64,000 bases of DNA from Sipunculus nudus (GCA_026874595.1 CM049311.1:20954176-21018175); one strand, 5' to 3'. Shown: positions 10,000 to 23,116, counted from the first letter of the stretch. Notes: generated by a model from the letters alone, not told the origin. Translations and numbers: made by a program.

Positions 10000-10290
10000 T
10001 CCCGTCGTGCTCTGACCACCTCGCCATGATTAACAATCTTGTTAAGTCATTATATGAAGACTAACGACTTTACGATCGATAAGCATTACTGCCGCTCTCG
10101 TACAGCGCTAATAAGGCTCCTGTTTCATGTCAAATGACCACTGCCTAATGTATTTACGGCTCCATTGTCCGCTAACGCTGGCCATGTGGTAGCTGTACTG
10201 ACACCGATAACATCTGCCTGATGTCATTTTTACACCGGTATCAGTAGGGCACCATTAACTGTGACCGTAAGAACAGGAATTTTCCTTTTT
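10000..10290. promoter_or_regulatory. Candidate regulatory island
   Basis: Balanced-composition unique block. It contains the exact inverted repeat TTAACAATCTTGTTAA (10030-10045), resembling a POU-homeodomain/HNF1 palindrome. It also has CGATCGAT and paired ACACCGATA / ACACCGGTA words. The function is inferred only from composition and motif content. Confidence 0.3.
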
Positions 10291-10472
10291 CCGTACAGTT
10301 AAGAGTGAAAATGCAAATGCCACTCACTTTCTAACGGGACAATGATAAAAAAAATATTACCGAAAAACACACGATTTTGCTATGTTCGTATAAATGGCAG
10401 TTCTGCTTTATACCCTTAATGCGTTCATTGTCTATAACGCAAAAGTACGAATTTCTTATAACCGTATATATA

Positions 10473-10612
10473 CAGTAAAATCTCGAAATTACGACCACCG
10501 ACGGGACCCCGATATAGTGGTCGCATTTTCGAGGTGGTCGTCAAAGCGAGGTCTGATATAAAGAGCAAAAAAGAACTGTCGTTATTTTGAGGTGGTCGCT
10601 TTACTGAAGTGG
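10473..10612 (+). mobile_element. pogo-type MITE, left end clear
   Basis: A TA at 10471-10472 precedes CAGTAAAATCTCGAAATTAC, followed by repeated GACCACC/GGTGGTCG words, matching the ends of the complete copy at 61741-61916. The right end has decayed around GGTGGTCGCTTTACTGAAG. No coding capacity. Confidence 0.6.
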
Positions 10613-11335
10613 TGTACTGGGATTATAAAACCTTGACACCGTCCGTATACATATCCTTTTTTAATTTTTTACTTGCCATATGGATGCGACGAAAACATAC
10701 TTTGCATAACAGTATACATATAATTCTGTTGAATTTCCTCAGTGTGCTACGCATTTTAATTATATATAATCATTATACTCGTAACAATCCATGCAATAGG
10801 CTTGCATAAGTATCTAGCATATATGACACATGTACAGGGGGCGGATCCAGGATAAGGGAAAGAAACTCCGAAGGTTTTTAAGACTTGGTCTGATAATTGA
10901 TATTTTTTTATTCTTTTTTTCATGCAAGAAGGTTGTGAGCTCCAGGTTTTCAAAACCAAGAAACAGTCCAGAAAGAACAGGAATGGGTTACCCCCTAGCT
11001 GTCTGAGCGCAAGTGCATGTCAAGCACGTATATTTCAACGTGTTCAAAATGCCCTTACTTGTTCGTGGAATTTATTGACTGCCTTCCCATTTGAGAAATT
11101 AAACAGATCTGGATATTTTTAAGAACAGGCCAAAGACTTTTCTTAAAGAGAGTTTATGCATGGACTGCAATGTAATATGCCTCGTGTAGTTTAGTGTATA
11201 CAGTCTCTGTGCATGTCTGTAAGTCTTACGTCTATATTGGTAAAGTTGTTATGCATATTAGCAATATTTAGGACTGTTTTATAGCTTTATGGTTGTATAC
11301 GCATGCAGTGATCTACTGGTATAATTTTTAAATTT
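10613..11335. other. Intergenic, nothing recognised
   Basis: AT-rich unique sequence with only short uninformative open frames. Confidence 0.5.
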
Positions 11336-11414
11336 AATTTTTCATTGTTACACTGATTTTATTGTAAAGCGCCATGAGCAATTTTATGTTTTGGTATGAC
11401 GCTATGTAAATTTA

Positions 11415-11468
<54 letters not shown>

Positions 11469-11470
11469 CA
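11336..11470 (+). mobile_element. LINE/SINE 3' tail with (ATT)n
   Basis: TTGTAAAGCGCCATGAGCAA, then GACGCTATGTAAATT, then a (TTA)n array to 11470. This layout is the classic 3' terminus of L2/CR1-type LINEs and the SINEs that borrow their tail (a GTAAAGCGC...GCGCTATGTAAAT stem before a short tandem tail). The upstream body is not recognisable, so this is a 5'-truncated copy. Confidence 0.65.
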
Positions 11471-13675
11471 TTAACGCATACAAAGATGGAGAGTCCATGC
11501 TAAATATACATTTGTAGTCTCTGCAACACAACTTTAATTCAGTCTGTCTTGCGTAACAGGGGAGATAAATGGTGATGTTGTTGCAAGTTAACCCCTTTTT
11601 TACTCTATTTCCATAATAGATTACTTATATTATATATTACTTTTTAATGAGGCATTTTCGTTGGCAGGCCTGCCATGTCTTGAGCGCCCCCATGCGGGAG
11701 AATACCTAAATTACTTTAAAACCTATCAGTGAAATGTAAGAGAATTCAATGTTGTTATTCACTGTGGGAAAACTAACAGTACATTGCATGTTATATCCAT
11801 GCTTGTGCATGTCTTTTGGAAATACCATTTCTGTGGTAGTACATTCATATTGGTCATTCGAAAAAAAAAATCAGAGAAACAGATTTGATATTTTAGGCCA
11901 TTAGAGATGACTTGTATATGATTGTTTACCCTCCCGAAAGATGTTGAATTTATTTTTGTATTCAAACCTATATCGACAAGATTTTTTTATATTTTCTTTC
12001 TTTTTATTCTTCTTATTTCCGTACTTGGGTTAGATATCGATTTTTTTCTAGAACCGATTGGCCCGATTAATGATCTCAAGTGACAGATTTGTACCTAATA
12101 TTTTTTCTGACCTTGACCTAGATTCATTTTTAACCTTGACCTTATTTTCAAGGTCGCAACCCCAAGAGTCTTCCAACGGTCCCTCTCACATTGCAGACCT
12201 CTAGCTGAATGAGTTTGAGGTTATTGTTTTATAAAATTACATTTGATGAGGGTTCACAAACACTCACACATACATATATACCTGTACGGTATGCAGATAA
12301 AGTAAAACATTGATTATATAAATATCATGGGGTATTAGAGATTGCACGTGTCATTTGTTTGTAATCTTATCTTATATAGTGATAATGATAAAACTAACTG
12401 CTCAATCGCATAACGCTATTTGTTATTGACCTGAGTTCGAGTTGAATTGAGTATTTATTGTTCACTTTAATTCGAGGATTTCTAAAAATTCTTAAACACT
12501 GTTTTAAATATTTATAGAATCAGAGCATTTGTATACTTTCATCCAAAAGGATACTGTTTTTTCGAGCACTAAGAACTCCATTCATAATAAAAAAAATTTT
12601 ATACCCTATGCAAACCATACTTTAATAAGGCCGCTTCCGGGGATTCCTGGCATGGTCTTCATACTTCATGCATAGTAAGAATTTGGTGTTCTGTTTTTTG
12701 CGTAAAACAGACCATGAACTAAACCTAACAATGATTGTTTTCAAAATTCTTACATGCGGTTAAGCTTGTTTGACTTTTATTCCATATTACCCATATATTA
12801 ATTAACCATCTTCAAACTTCCGAGTGGATTTCCTCATTTTAGTGAGTTTTACCAAATGGCCAAGTTTGTTCGGATGATTTCGGGGGTAATCTATATGAAA
12901 CTCAAATGATATGTGCACTAAAAAGTTTTTCTCCCATATTGGTTATACTGTGAAAAATTTATCATTTGAAATGAAGTATGACGCAGGGTTATAAAAAAGG
13001 TCATTATTGAAAACCGAAGTATTCTATACTCCTTGTAAGTATGTTATGAGAAACTACAAATTATCGATTAAGTTTGCCAATTTCGTCAATTTGCTCAAAA
13101 GAAAAATTTACATATATGCAGTTTTTTTTAAAGTTGAATGATATAAAATGTAATGTTATGTTCAAACAATATATACATGTGTGTTTATTTGTGGTTCACA
13201 TATTAATATAATACATTTATTTAATAATATATCACTCATATTTAACAATTATTATTTACATTAAATTTGATTTCAGGAAAGAAAACTCAACTGACAGCAA
13301 CTTGTGAATTGTTTATTACATTACGCTCAAATCTTTATTTTGCATTTCGAAAAACATATTATATGTATGGTTTATATCGTGATCTTGACGTTTTGAAACA
13401 TATGTAAATAAGTCCTTATGTGACAAGCTTTAGGTAAACAGTTGGCACACGAACAGATAAGGAGATAATTCCATATAATATTAACCATCAAAAATCGTGA
13501 TATGTGTTGGTAGTTATATGGGTTTTTCACCAAAAATAATGGGGGAATCTTTGAAATTAAAGCTATTTTGTGTTTTTGTGGCTTATCCATTTATATAGTG
13601 TAAAAATGAGGATGGTATGTCAATTGGTAAAGCTGTTATGCAAATCTTGCGTTTAAGCCTGAGAGCTATTTATAG
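11471..13675. other. Long AT-rich intergenic stretch
   Basis: No gene. The only local signal is a cluster of nuclear-receptor half sites: TGACCTTGACCT at 12108-12119, CCTTGACCTT at ~12134 and inverted CAAGGTC at 12149-12155. Similar clusters occur in dispersed repeats, so this may be a repeat fragment and not a regulatory element. Confidence 0.45.
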
Positions 13676-13679
13676 AACA

Positions 13680-14690
13680 CCAAACCGAGCGATGAGAGGT
13701 TGTGCTCAGAATGGGCAGTGAGTTGGTCAGGTCAACATGTTGTCACCTCTGCGCCCGCGAGAGCTGATTAGCGAAGATCATCCGGAGCATCCTGATGAGG
13801 GAGCGACTCCCCCAGCATCCCGGCTGCTGCAGCAGGAAGAAGACAACCTGGAGCATACCAACTGGCTGCGTAGAACGCGGGCAACGGGAGTCTAATAGGA
13901 CGTCCCCGTACCCAGCTCACGTCGAACCGCCCCGACAACTAATGACGTACATTTTAAGTCATTTAGGCTGTATTGTTGTGGCGATGGCATTTGTAACAAA
14001 AGTGGCCCGATATTCTGATCATTTGTTCGCGTCTCGCCGGTGCTCCGCTCTCCGCATCCCCCCAAATTCTATTGTTACATCCAATTTATTTGCCGATGTC
14101 ACCATACTCGCAAGTACCCCCAGCCAGGATTGCCAGCGCAATAAATGTGACTATAATAGGAAGAAAATTGAATTATTTGCCCCTGCGTTTATTTGACAGC
14201 CGGCATTTCCTAAACATATTCGCGCTGATTAATTGTTTAGTAGCCATTAGCTACGTCCATTGTGGTGAGTGACATAGCAGCTAGCAGCAACTCTATCTTG
14301 TCAGTGTCCATAGCCATCTTGCCTTCCACCAGCCTGAGCTCAAGTCAGGTACAACCACTCCTCATGGACCCAACTATTGCTCGTTAAAAGTATCTGTTCC
14401 AATCTCAGTGCCGATACAAAAACCGGGCTTCAGCACAGAGCCTTCGCTCAGAGACCCCATTATGGTTTTAGAGCAGTGCCGCGGAGCCGGTGCTTTCCGT
14501 ATATTCAGACCATGTCCGCTGCGGCCAAATATTGCCAACTGTCGTGATTAGAATTCCAGCAATGCCAAAGCCCCATCCGTCCTGCCACCGACAAGCCTGT
14601 CAAGACCTGCGGGTCCTGAATCATTTTGTATGCTGGAGTTTTCGCCGTATGCTTGCTGCCTCGGCAACTTAGCATAGACGCGCAGCGTAA
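13680..14690. promoter_or_regulatory. Candidate regulatory island (1 kb)
   Basis: A 1 kb block that is clearly less AT-rich than its flanks and non-repetitive. Around 14069-14260 homeodomain- and Sox-type words are concentrated: CTATTGTTAC, TTTATTTGACAG (TALE-type TGACAG) and GATTAATTGTT. The 133-codon open frame at 13795-14196 matches nothing I recognise and a second frame overlaps it, so I do not call a gene. It could be conserved non-coding DNA. Confidence 0.35.
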
Positions 14691-15145
14691 ATAAGCTTTT
14701 ACGCATACATTTACTTTTTATCTATGTTTTAATATCTCCATTAATTGCATAATTGATAGTGACGCTGATTTTTAATGTTATTTTTTTCATGCATAACAAA
14801 ACATGGAATATTTAAAAATACAAAAATACCTCAGTTTGGCAAACATCTGACGTATACAAACATAAATATTTTATATTAAATTGTAAAATGTCGGGCATAT
14901 ACATGCTTAAAGTGTCCATAATAAATTGTTTTTATGGATATGTGTAGAATTAAGTATGGCGTTCGTTCTTGGTCATTCCCTTATGTCCAGGTTATAAGTA
15001 AAACGATCACTCTCTTTTACCTTAAAAATATATGATTTGGCTTAACACTTAGGAAAATGCAGAGTTTTTCTTAACTCATGGCGCATTTAATTTTATGGTT
15101 TGGAACTGATAACATATCCAGAAATATATACTAATTCGAGTATTA
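14691..15145. other. Intergenic, AT-rich
   Basis: Nothing recognised. Confidence 0.5.
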
Positions 15146-15158
15146 GTGTGTGTGTGTT

Positions 15159-15221
<63 letters not shown>
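15146..15221. repeat. (TG)n(AG)n compound microsatellite
   Basis: A GT array changes directly into an AG array with two small interruptions. Confidence 0.95.
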
Positions 15222-16079
15222 ATGAGTTTCTTTTATTTACACAGATGAATTCCACATATATATAACAAAATTATATCCTATACATGAACGCTTACAAGAG
15301 GAGGCAGGATTTCGTTCAATAATTTAAAAAGATAACAACGATTTAAACAAGATCAACCCATCCGAATCTAAGACAAGTCCAATTCAAGCCAATCGAGTGA
15401 AACACACAGAAATTTATTAACAGAAATTTAAAATAGAAATTCGAGATTTTTTTCATGTGTGTTTTTATGTTCATTTATACACTTTCTTTTTATCTGAATT
15501 ACATTTTGGTTAAAGATGCAGAGCTAAAGTTTCGTGTATATATAGACTCAAAAAAGTGCCGCCTTAGACGGATTTTAAAATTAATGTTTGTGGTTCATAT
15601 AGAAAGACGTTTTAGAAATAAACATGTTTCGAAACACCATATATATGTAGATATAGTACATGAATTTGTAGCACTTCTGAAACACTAAAACGTGGTTGGC
15701 CAGTGATTAACACTTTTAAACATGTTTTTCATGTTTCTGGTGCAATATCAGTTATAACGGGCGTTATATTTGTCCATTTGCTATAACGGGCGGGAAACAT
15801 TCAAATTATCGGGTTATAAGCCTGCGTTGGTTTTCATCTTGTGTTATCTGCTGAAGCAAAAGAAAGGACAGAATATTCTCAAAATCAATTATTGATGATG
15901 TGTGTCATTGTGGAAGATACAAATATGCAAGAAAAATGAAATTTATAACTGCAGAATCGTTTGAAATGTATAATCTTATTCCGTCACCTGGGTCGTTTCT
16001 GAAAAAAAAACGAATCTGGGAGGCATCATGCACAGACTTATTATCCAAGGAGCCAAACATTAATAATAAATAAAACTGG
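15222..16079. other. Intergenic, AT-rich
   Basis: No gene seen. A weak internal echo, TATAACGGGCG, occurs twice (15754 and 15782), 28 bp apart. Confidence 0.45.
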
Positions 16080-16570
16080 TACCACTGTTAGTTTAAGAAA
16101 ATGGCTGGCAGAAGCCGATCATTGAATACCGATAGCTAATTAAGATGACGAGAGGAAACTAAACAAGGGGGGAAGTTGTCGTCACTTTGAAACTGGTTCC
16201 CGCCGTTGACCCCGGAAGGGACGACTCAATAAGACTTCCTACAGCTGTGACTTGGGGGCCATAGAAATTACGGGGGCCAGGGTTGGAAGGCGGATTAATT
16301 TGACGACAGAATGGATCGAAAGGAAATCAAAATGAATGAAAACTCTGCACAAACACCCGCCGTGGTCCAGTTGTTGAAATTAAACTTGTGCCGCAACAAT
16401 TGCGTTGATCCTGGTCGCTTGTCCGTCCGTCCGGTCGCAGCCAGTCATAACAAGAGGAATAATAGTAAGTCGAAAAGTAAGCTTACTGTAGCAATGAGGT
16501 AACCCTTTGATAAGCCGCCCGGCCTTTGACCGCTACTTCGTCACAGCTGCAAGTCCGGGCATCCTTCGTC
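16080..16570. promoter_or_regulatory. Candidate regulatory island
   Basis: Balanced-composition unique DNA with GATAGCTAATTAAG near 16130, GGCGGATTAATTTGACGAC near 16290 and GTTGACCCCGG. No protein frame is convincing. A regulatory role is inferred only. Confidence 0.3.
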
Positions 16571-16597
16571 GTGTATATGGCTATATATCATCCCACG

Positions 16598-16729
16598 CGC
16601 TATATATATATATATTTACAGAGACATGCCTATTTTTGATCTTCACTTAATATTTCAGTTGATAATTGTAATGAATTAATCTTGAATGTAGCGCCGCATA
16701 ATCATTATGTATATATGACTACTAACAAA

Positions 16730-16777
<48 letters not shown>

Positions 16778-16861
16778 TATATATATATAGATATATTTAC
16801 TCAAGCAGGTGTCATGCAATACATCTAGCTCCTTTATTATATACATTTTATTACAGAATTC

Positions 16862-16903
<42 letters not shown>

Positions 16904-17266
16904 TTGTCCTGATATAGTTATCAAACAAATCTATATGAAGGAAATGTACAGCTGTATATATATGCAACATACATATGCATGCATGTATACACAGGAGTTT
17001 TCTATGTGTACTCAGACATCGATATAGTTCAATAAATATTTATATTAAATGTAAATATTCCATACGTTCCCTATTGAAAAATACCTTAATGTTTTGAATA
17101 AAATCACAACAAATATTGAAATTGTTCAAAAAATTCCATTGACTACATAAAAGTTACGCAAAACAAAAAAACTTTAAATATAATATAATAAAAAGAGAAT
17201 ATACCAATATATGCGTTAAATATATATATATTTATATATGAAATACATGAAATATAATATAACACT

Positions 17267-17311
<45 letters not shown>

Positions 17312-17356
17312 ACATATATATAAATATATATGTGTGTGTATATGTATATATATATA
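16598..17356. repeat. Cluster of (TA)n and (CT)n microsatellites
   Basis: TA arrays lie at 16598-16614, 16733-16795 (interrupted by TTTA units), 16866-16901 and 17313-17356, and a CT array at 17269-17310. The DNA between is AT-rich and featureless. Confidence 0.9.
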
Positions 17357-17399
17357 TTCTATTTCTTATGGAAAATAAAAGCACAGTGAAAGCATATTT

Positions 17400-17830
17400 G
17401 ACAGTTATTTTGGGAGCCTAACCCCATTACGTCGGCAGGAATTATTTTTGATTTAGCCGATTCGACAATTGAGCCCACATTAGTAGGAGTGAGAGTAATT
17501 TAGACAGAAATGATGCGGCGAGGGGGCCTTAGATTATCTGCCACGCGTAATCAAAACTAGACGGGTGTCAGCTCCCAGAGAAATCACAAAGGAAAGAGGC
17601 CACGGCCGCGCCATCATAAGCGAAATCGTCTGCTCAACTGCGGAATGGCGCGCAGATGACGCTTGTAATTCTGGGATAAATGCGCCAAGTGCTGCGCCGA
17701 TTAAAATCCAAAAATACCATGCTTATCTAGCACGTGTTAAGGTCAATTTAATGATTAGACTCTGCTCGCGGCCACATACTAGTATTTATTCTCATTATCA
17801 TCAAAGTTATTGAGTGTTTCAAACAGCAAT
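17400..17830. promoter_or_regulatory. Candidate regulatory island
   Basis: GC-richer unique block between microsatellites. It contains CACGCGTAATCAAAA, AATCACAAAGGAAAG (Tcf/Sox-like), GCGCCGATTAAAATCC, CTTATCTAGCACGTG (GATA plus E-box CACGTG) and TTTAATGATTAG. Several tissue-patterning motif types lie within 300 bp. No coding frame is convincing. Confidence 0.35.
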
Positions 17831-17894
17831 CAGATGTAAACACCTGGTTCTGTTCGCCCTGCGGTATTATATGGATTCAATGGTATTTAACAAT

Positions 17895-17961
17895 CTCTCT
17901 CTCCCTCTCCCTCTCTCTCTCTCTCTCCCTCTTTCTCTCTCTCCCTCTCTCTTTCTCTCTC
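17895..17961. repeat. (CT)n imperfect microsatellite
   Basis: CT array interrupted by CCCT and CTTT units. Confidence 0.9.
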
Positions 17962-18269
17962 ATACGGATTCCCTTTCAAATAATAATTATTTTATGGTGA
18001 GAATATTAGGTCGGTATTCTAAAATATACATGTGCATGTGCGTTATAAAATCTAATTTTACGAACTGCTCATATCCTTTGGGATACAGTGCGTGAGAAAA
18101 GTGTTTTGGTGCCCTGTTGTCCTTCACTGGATATAGCATGCCATAATCGCCAGAATATTTTCAGTATTTACTTATGTTAATTTTTTTTAATAAACCCATA
18201 TCCATTTATTTCTCGATGATAACCCATACTGCTGTATGTCGTTTATACCCGAAAAAAGTTTTCAGTTGG

Positions 18270-18700
18270 AGAGGAATGGAAAATGAAAACAGAGATACGA
18301 AAGTGTCCCCAGGTGTTCGTAATGAAGTGGTTCTCATATATAGATCCCCGTTATGTAAACAACAGTATACGCTTAACATGCTTTCCGTTCAGAACCCAAA
18401 ATGAGCAGACGATACAGGACAATGGCGGGCTTTCCATGATCACATGGCCCGGTGAGAGGCTAACCACGCCAGTGTCCTTCTCGGCAGGAACACACAAATT
18501 TGATTTTGGAATGACAAAAGCGGGGAGTGACCGCACACTGAGGTGGTCGAGCGTCCCGCTGGATTGGCTAATTCCACCAATAGTAGCCTCAGGCGGTTTT
18601 AACTGCGGGCCTTCTGTATACGCGTACTTTGGGGACAACTTGGTGTTGGGATGGACGTGTTTGGAATATGATGTCATAACACTCTTAACATAATGTCTAA
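18270..18700. other. GC-richer island, open on both strands
   Basis: The plus strand is open for 136 codons (18283-18693) and the minus strand for 119 (18351-18710). Neither product has a recognisable domain and neither has clear splice or start context. Simultaneous openness usually means stop-poor composition. I treat it as non-coding unique sequence, perhaps regulatory. Confidence 0.3.
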
Positions 18701-19562
18701 GTAATGGCAAACCTCTTGTAATGCAAGATAATTGATTCTGGATTTATGTTGAGATAGGAAAATAAATTTAATACCGTTGAATTCCTTTAAAATACTGTGC
18801 ACAAAATATGAGCTGACATGAAGAAGAGCCAGTTTTAACCTACCTATTAAAGGGCATAAAAATATGTATGTAATCGTGCATGTATATATTAATATTAAAA
18901 CCATATTTATTTATCATATTTTTATGATTTATAATATAAAAACTAAAATATTATATAGTGATATTTGCATTTCAGTAGAATAAAACACCGCCGCTTTACA
19001 ATTTTAACTTTAACATTGTTAAACATGTCCTGTACGTTTCTGATTACATCAAATGTGTATATTATTAAGTACTCATTTTGGAAAATAATGAAACGCCATA
19101 TAGTGTAAACTGAGTACTGTCGTTTATCGAAATCATAAAAATCCTATTATCCTTAAAGTAATCATTTCAGTGACGTTACTGTTAACCGTTTACTAAATTC
19201 TGTACATGCAGTCAATGCACGCTTTATATGTAGCATTCAGATTAATGAAAAATAAATGTTTCCCAATGTGTATTGACTGATTTTAATTGCAGGAAAAATA
19301 AAACTCTTTGAGTGAGCGAGCAGAGGATTTGTCTGATCATTTTCATGGCTAAAGTGTTTACGAAAAGGCTATACCGATCAGCAGCGTGTTAAAGTGCAGA
19401 TGTACAACACGACCGGTAATCAAATAATAAAAAAAAAAAAACAAATATGAAAAACTCCACATGAGCGTTAAAAACACGCACCCGTTTATTTATTGTTTGT
19501 TTATATAGAATGAAAGAAAAAGACATTAAATTGTGTGTATATTATAATACAGGAAAACATAT
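18701..19562. other. Intergenic, AT-rich
   Basis: Nothing recognised beyond a poly-A run near 19429-19441. Confidence 0.5.
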
Positions 19563-19730
19563 GTAATAAGACCACCCGTGCATGGTACTGACCAAAAGAG
19601 GTCTCTATTCAAAAATGGTCTTATAAGAGAGGTCAGTTATAACCAATGTGAACGCTTCCCTAAAGGGTGGTCTTAATAGCCATGCCGGTGGCCTAATTAG
19701 ACAGATGGTCTTTCAGAGAAGTTCGAATGT
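19563..19730 (-). mobile_element. pogo-type MITE, decayed copy
   Basis: The reverse complement starts TACATTCGAACTTCTCTGAAAG and has GACCATCTG, and the body carries GGTCTTATAAGAGAGGTC. This matches the TIR style of the 61741-61916 copy. The opposite end (AATAAGACCACCCG) is also of that style. It is about 168 bp and non-coding. Confidence 0.55.
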
Positions 19731-19739
19731 ATATATATG

Positions 19740-19785
19740 TTGATATATTAACTTTATATATATATATTTATATATATATATATAA
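19740..19785. repeat. (TA)n imperfect microsatellite
   Basis: Broken TA array with AACTTTATATA and TTTATATA interruptions, directly beside the pogo-type MITE. Confidence 0.85.
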
Positions 19786-19979
19786 ACTTTATTCTTAAAC
19801 ATCTCATTATGTGTTTGAAATTTTGAAGTTAATGTAAATCAAATAGTATTCAAAGCTTCAAAATATGTCTATGGAGATAATCATATAAGGTATATATTAG
19901 CATAGGTATAAATGAAAATTATTACATGTAAACATAACCGTATCGTGAAGTACATTTTACATTTATATCAGAGAGAAAT

Positions 19980-20400
19980 CTGCTCGGTTCCATTATAGAG
20001 CCACCGATGGCTCGATCTGTCACAGAGAAGATTTTCCACCCGAGCCATTGGACCGCTTAGTAGACTGGCTCTATTAGGTTTCAGATTAATTGATCTTAAA
20101 CACATGGCACATACCCCTGTGGGAAACATGGCGGGTTCTTTTTCAAGTCAAAGGATTAAATCGACACCTGGTAGCCGGAGGTCAAGCCGGCGTTTTGATT
20201 TAGTGACCAGTTTCTCCTCGGACAATGCGAGAGGTCAGGGATTTTCGTGTATACATGGCTTCCGATCAAACATCTTGCGCCCAAATTACCTTTTGTTGTC
20301 AATGGAGGGATTATTACATTTCCAGGTTAAGATTTCATTTGCGTGCCCTATGGACGTGTTAGTATTATCGGTAAAGCCGCAAGGATTTATATAAAATGCT
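19980..20400. promoter_or_regulatory. Candidate regulatory island with GAGCC inverted repeats
   Basis: GAGCCA-CCGA-TGGCTC forms a hairpin at 19998-20013, with further GAGCCATTGG and TGGCTCTATTA words downstream, then CAGATTAATTGATC. The rest is unique and GC-richer. Possible cis-regulatory DNA; no gene. Confidence 0.3.
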
Positions 20401-21255
20401 TCTGTCTCGATCGAAGATATCATTCCTTTTATAAGGTAATGTTAAATAAAACACTAGCTAGCGCCCGTTCTATTTATATTCTTCCATCAACAGAACTGGG
20501 TCAATTCATATTTTATTCATTTCAAATTCAAGAATGTTCATGATACTTATGAGGGACATTTAGGGAAATTGTGAGAGCTGGAATATACTGAGCTTATCAA
20601 CTCTTGCAATTCATCTGACCGTAAAACTTCAATTGAATTCCAATTAATTTCATTTTGATTTAATATCAATTGAATTCCGATTCATACAATTTTACCTTAA
20701 TTTCCAATTCAAATCCAGTTCTCTTCGGAATTTGGTCGCAGGTTTGCTCATATCGTTTAATGAAAGTTGAAGAGTCTTTCATAACTTCTCTCTTTCTCTT
20801 TGTGCTCTGAATACAATATGCTTTTAATGGATGAGTTTCAACGAGACTGTGCATTGGCTAGGGTGGCTTGAGACAATTTACGGTTGGGTAAATGGTTGAG
20901 TCAAGGTCAAATTCCTCCAGGTGATCATGAAAAGAGTTAGTTTATTTTCCACCGGAATAAGATATAATAGATCTATCGTAACAGATCAATACCTTTGACA
21001 ATTTGCTCTTATGTTCGAAATCATGATTCTTATTAATGAAGAAAACGTCTTTCATAAAGTTTTTTTTATTATTAAAAAAATCACTAAGACAATATATGTA
21101 TGTATGTAATACTATGTATGTCTATGTATGTTTGCGTGTGCATGTGTGTGTTAATCACGTATCATTAGGAATTCTATCTAGCAGAGCAATCGTAAGGTGT
21201 GACTGATATTAAGGACAGAAAGGTGACATTCTAGCTAAAAAAAATTATAAAAACT
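20401..21255. other. Intergenic
   Basis: AT-rich. AATTGAATTC words recur at 20632-20690 (irregular, imperfect). TATGTATGT units occur near 21095-21130. No gene. Confidence 0.5.
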
Positions 21256-21259
21256 GGAA

Positions 21260-22680
21260 ACTAAATATGATAGCGGGCGACAGCTTGCATAGAAAGGTGC
21301 CTGATGCAGTCTTTCATTATAGAGGGCGGGGAAGGGTGGCCACTTCGTGACTTAGCCAAGTGGTGCTCTGTTTGGAAAAACCCAAGACCACCACCAAATC
21401 GGGAAGGCAAGCAGATTTGTGACGTAATCCAAACCCGTTACGTGTGCCCAGGGCCTCTCTAAGTCGCCTAATAACGCTGTACGCGGCCGCAGAATTCCCT
21501 TCACTAATCTATTAATTTGCTCTATAATGGGGGGAGTTATGGGAATTGTGTAATTTTGCGCGCAAGCCGACATCTAAAGGGGGTACTTTAATCATATTTG
21601 CGCAGCCTTTTGCGGCGCGCGGGTCCGTGGTGCTTATGCCTGGAGCGCCAATTCAGCCTATTTGGGGGAAAGTCAAGATTGTTTTGGCGTGGATCAGACC
21701 CTGCGCACGCTCCTTGGGTAAACAGAGGAAGATTCAAACAAAGTCCAGTTAGAAGAACGTTTTAATCAGCCCGTGTTTATTGTGGCACTACTTGTCACTT
21801 TATCCTTCGATTTAGAAACACGACTTTTGTTCCGTACCAGACAACTGTTCCCGCGAGTGGAAAGTTAAGAACTTGAGTAAATGTTAGTTGTGCACATAAT
21901 CGCTTTCACTCAGCAGACGACAGTTGCAAGGAGTTCTTTCGGGTGCTCAAGAACTTTTACCTGTCAAGGTCGCGTGCGACTTTATTCAGATGACTTCAGC
22001 AGAGACCCGTTTGTTCATAAATCGCCATTGTTCCTACGTATCCATCAAACTGCGTCACGCCAGCTGACAGCCTTGTCAATGGGATGATATATATTCACAT
22101 TTAACATTGAGTAGTACACATTTGGGATGCTCACTCCGGTTTAAACAACGGCAGATCAGGTGCGTAAAACAGTTTAATTATAACCATTTGATACTATGTT
22201 CGACTCGAGAGCAGCTGCCGATAGTGTCCTCGAATGTTTGTTCTAGTCAGGCGCGGGAGTCTTCAATAACGATAATGACAAGTGTCGGATCCAGTTGAAA
22301 ACGTGAGGTATGATATATACCTCGGGGGTCAAAGGTCTAATGTGACTTCAAAAGACAAACGCCAAACAGTGCTGACACGAGCAGGCTGTACTTGTCAGAG
22401 ACCCGTGACCTTTGCACCTGCCCTCCCCCTAGGGTATGGAAGCGGCTGTGACGTCGTGCGTGGACTCTCCCCTGTACCCCCGGGGACCCCCTTGCGGCGG
22501 AGTGACAAACCCTAAACCGACGAACCGTGACCAACTACACACTGGCTTCCCCCCACCTGCCGGCGTGCGCTGCTCATACTCAAATCCCCCCCCCCCCCCC
22601 CCCCAAAAAAAAGGCACCCGCACTGCAGTTTACACCCGAGCTTGTTAAACGCATTACCAAGTCATCGAGTGCAAACTCAG
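21260..22680. promoter_or_regulatory. Largest GC-richer island
   Basis: About 1.4 kb of non-repetitive, CpG-containing sequence, including NotI-type GCGGCCGC near 21485, the palindrome TTGCGCGCAA (21556-21565, E2F-like context TTTTGCGCGC) and GTGACGTCGTGCG near 22449. Short frames occur on both strands, none recognisable. It could be a CpG-type promoter, an enhancer cluster or unmasked old sequence. Confidence 0.35.
22586..22612. repeat. Poly-C/poly-A tract
   Basis: Nineteen cytosines followed by eight adenines. Confidence 0.9.
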
Positions 22681-23034
22681 TCCCTTAATTAACCCATTTA
22701 CACCATGCTGACATAATTAGTGCCGATTAGAATGCCACAACTGCACCTGTATTCCCTTGTCCAATGTGACTCTTCACAGTGATTGACACTTTAAATTGAC
22801 AGGAAGTATCTATTTCTTTAAGATGAAGTGACCACATTGTTAAACTTGTCACATGTGTTGTTAGACATGTCACATCTATTCTTTGCAATAACAGTAACCT
22901 TTATACTACCTGCCGTGAGGGGCACACTTTGAAATTAGTAAGCTTAAATAAGTGGATGGTAAATGTATTATACTCTTAAAAGGCATTCATCCATGTATCT
23001 GAGTCATTTTATTGACCGGAATTACACTACCGTA

Positions 23035-23036
<2 letters not shown>
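22681..23036. other. Intergenic
   Basis: AT-rich; ACATGTCACAT-like words recur near 22848-22876. No gene. Confidence 0.45.

Positions 23037-23116
<80 letters not shown>
23037..23116. repeat. (TA)n(GA)n compound microsatellite
   Basis: TA array of ~50 bp that changes directly into a GA array. The same compound layout recurs at 39279-39352. Confidence 0.95.

Noticed and set aside
13795-14196. 133-codon plus-strand frame as a gene
   Set aside because: No recognisable domain, another frame overlaps, and the 3' half is dense in transcription-factor-like words; kept only as a candidate regulatory island.
18283-18710. Overlapping 136- and 119-codon frames as genes
   Set aside because: Both strands are open in the same GC-richer block and neither product is recognisable; best explained by few stops.
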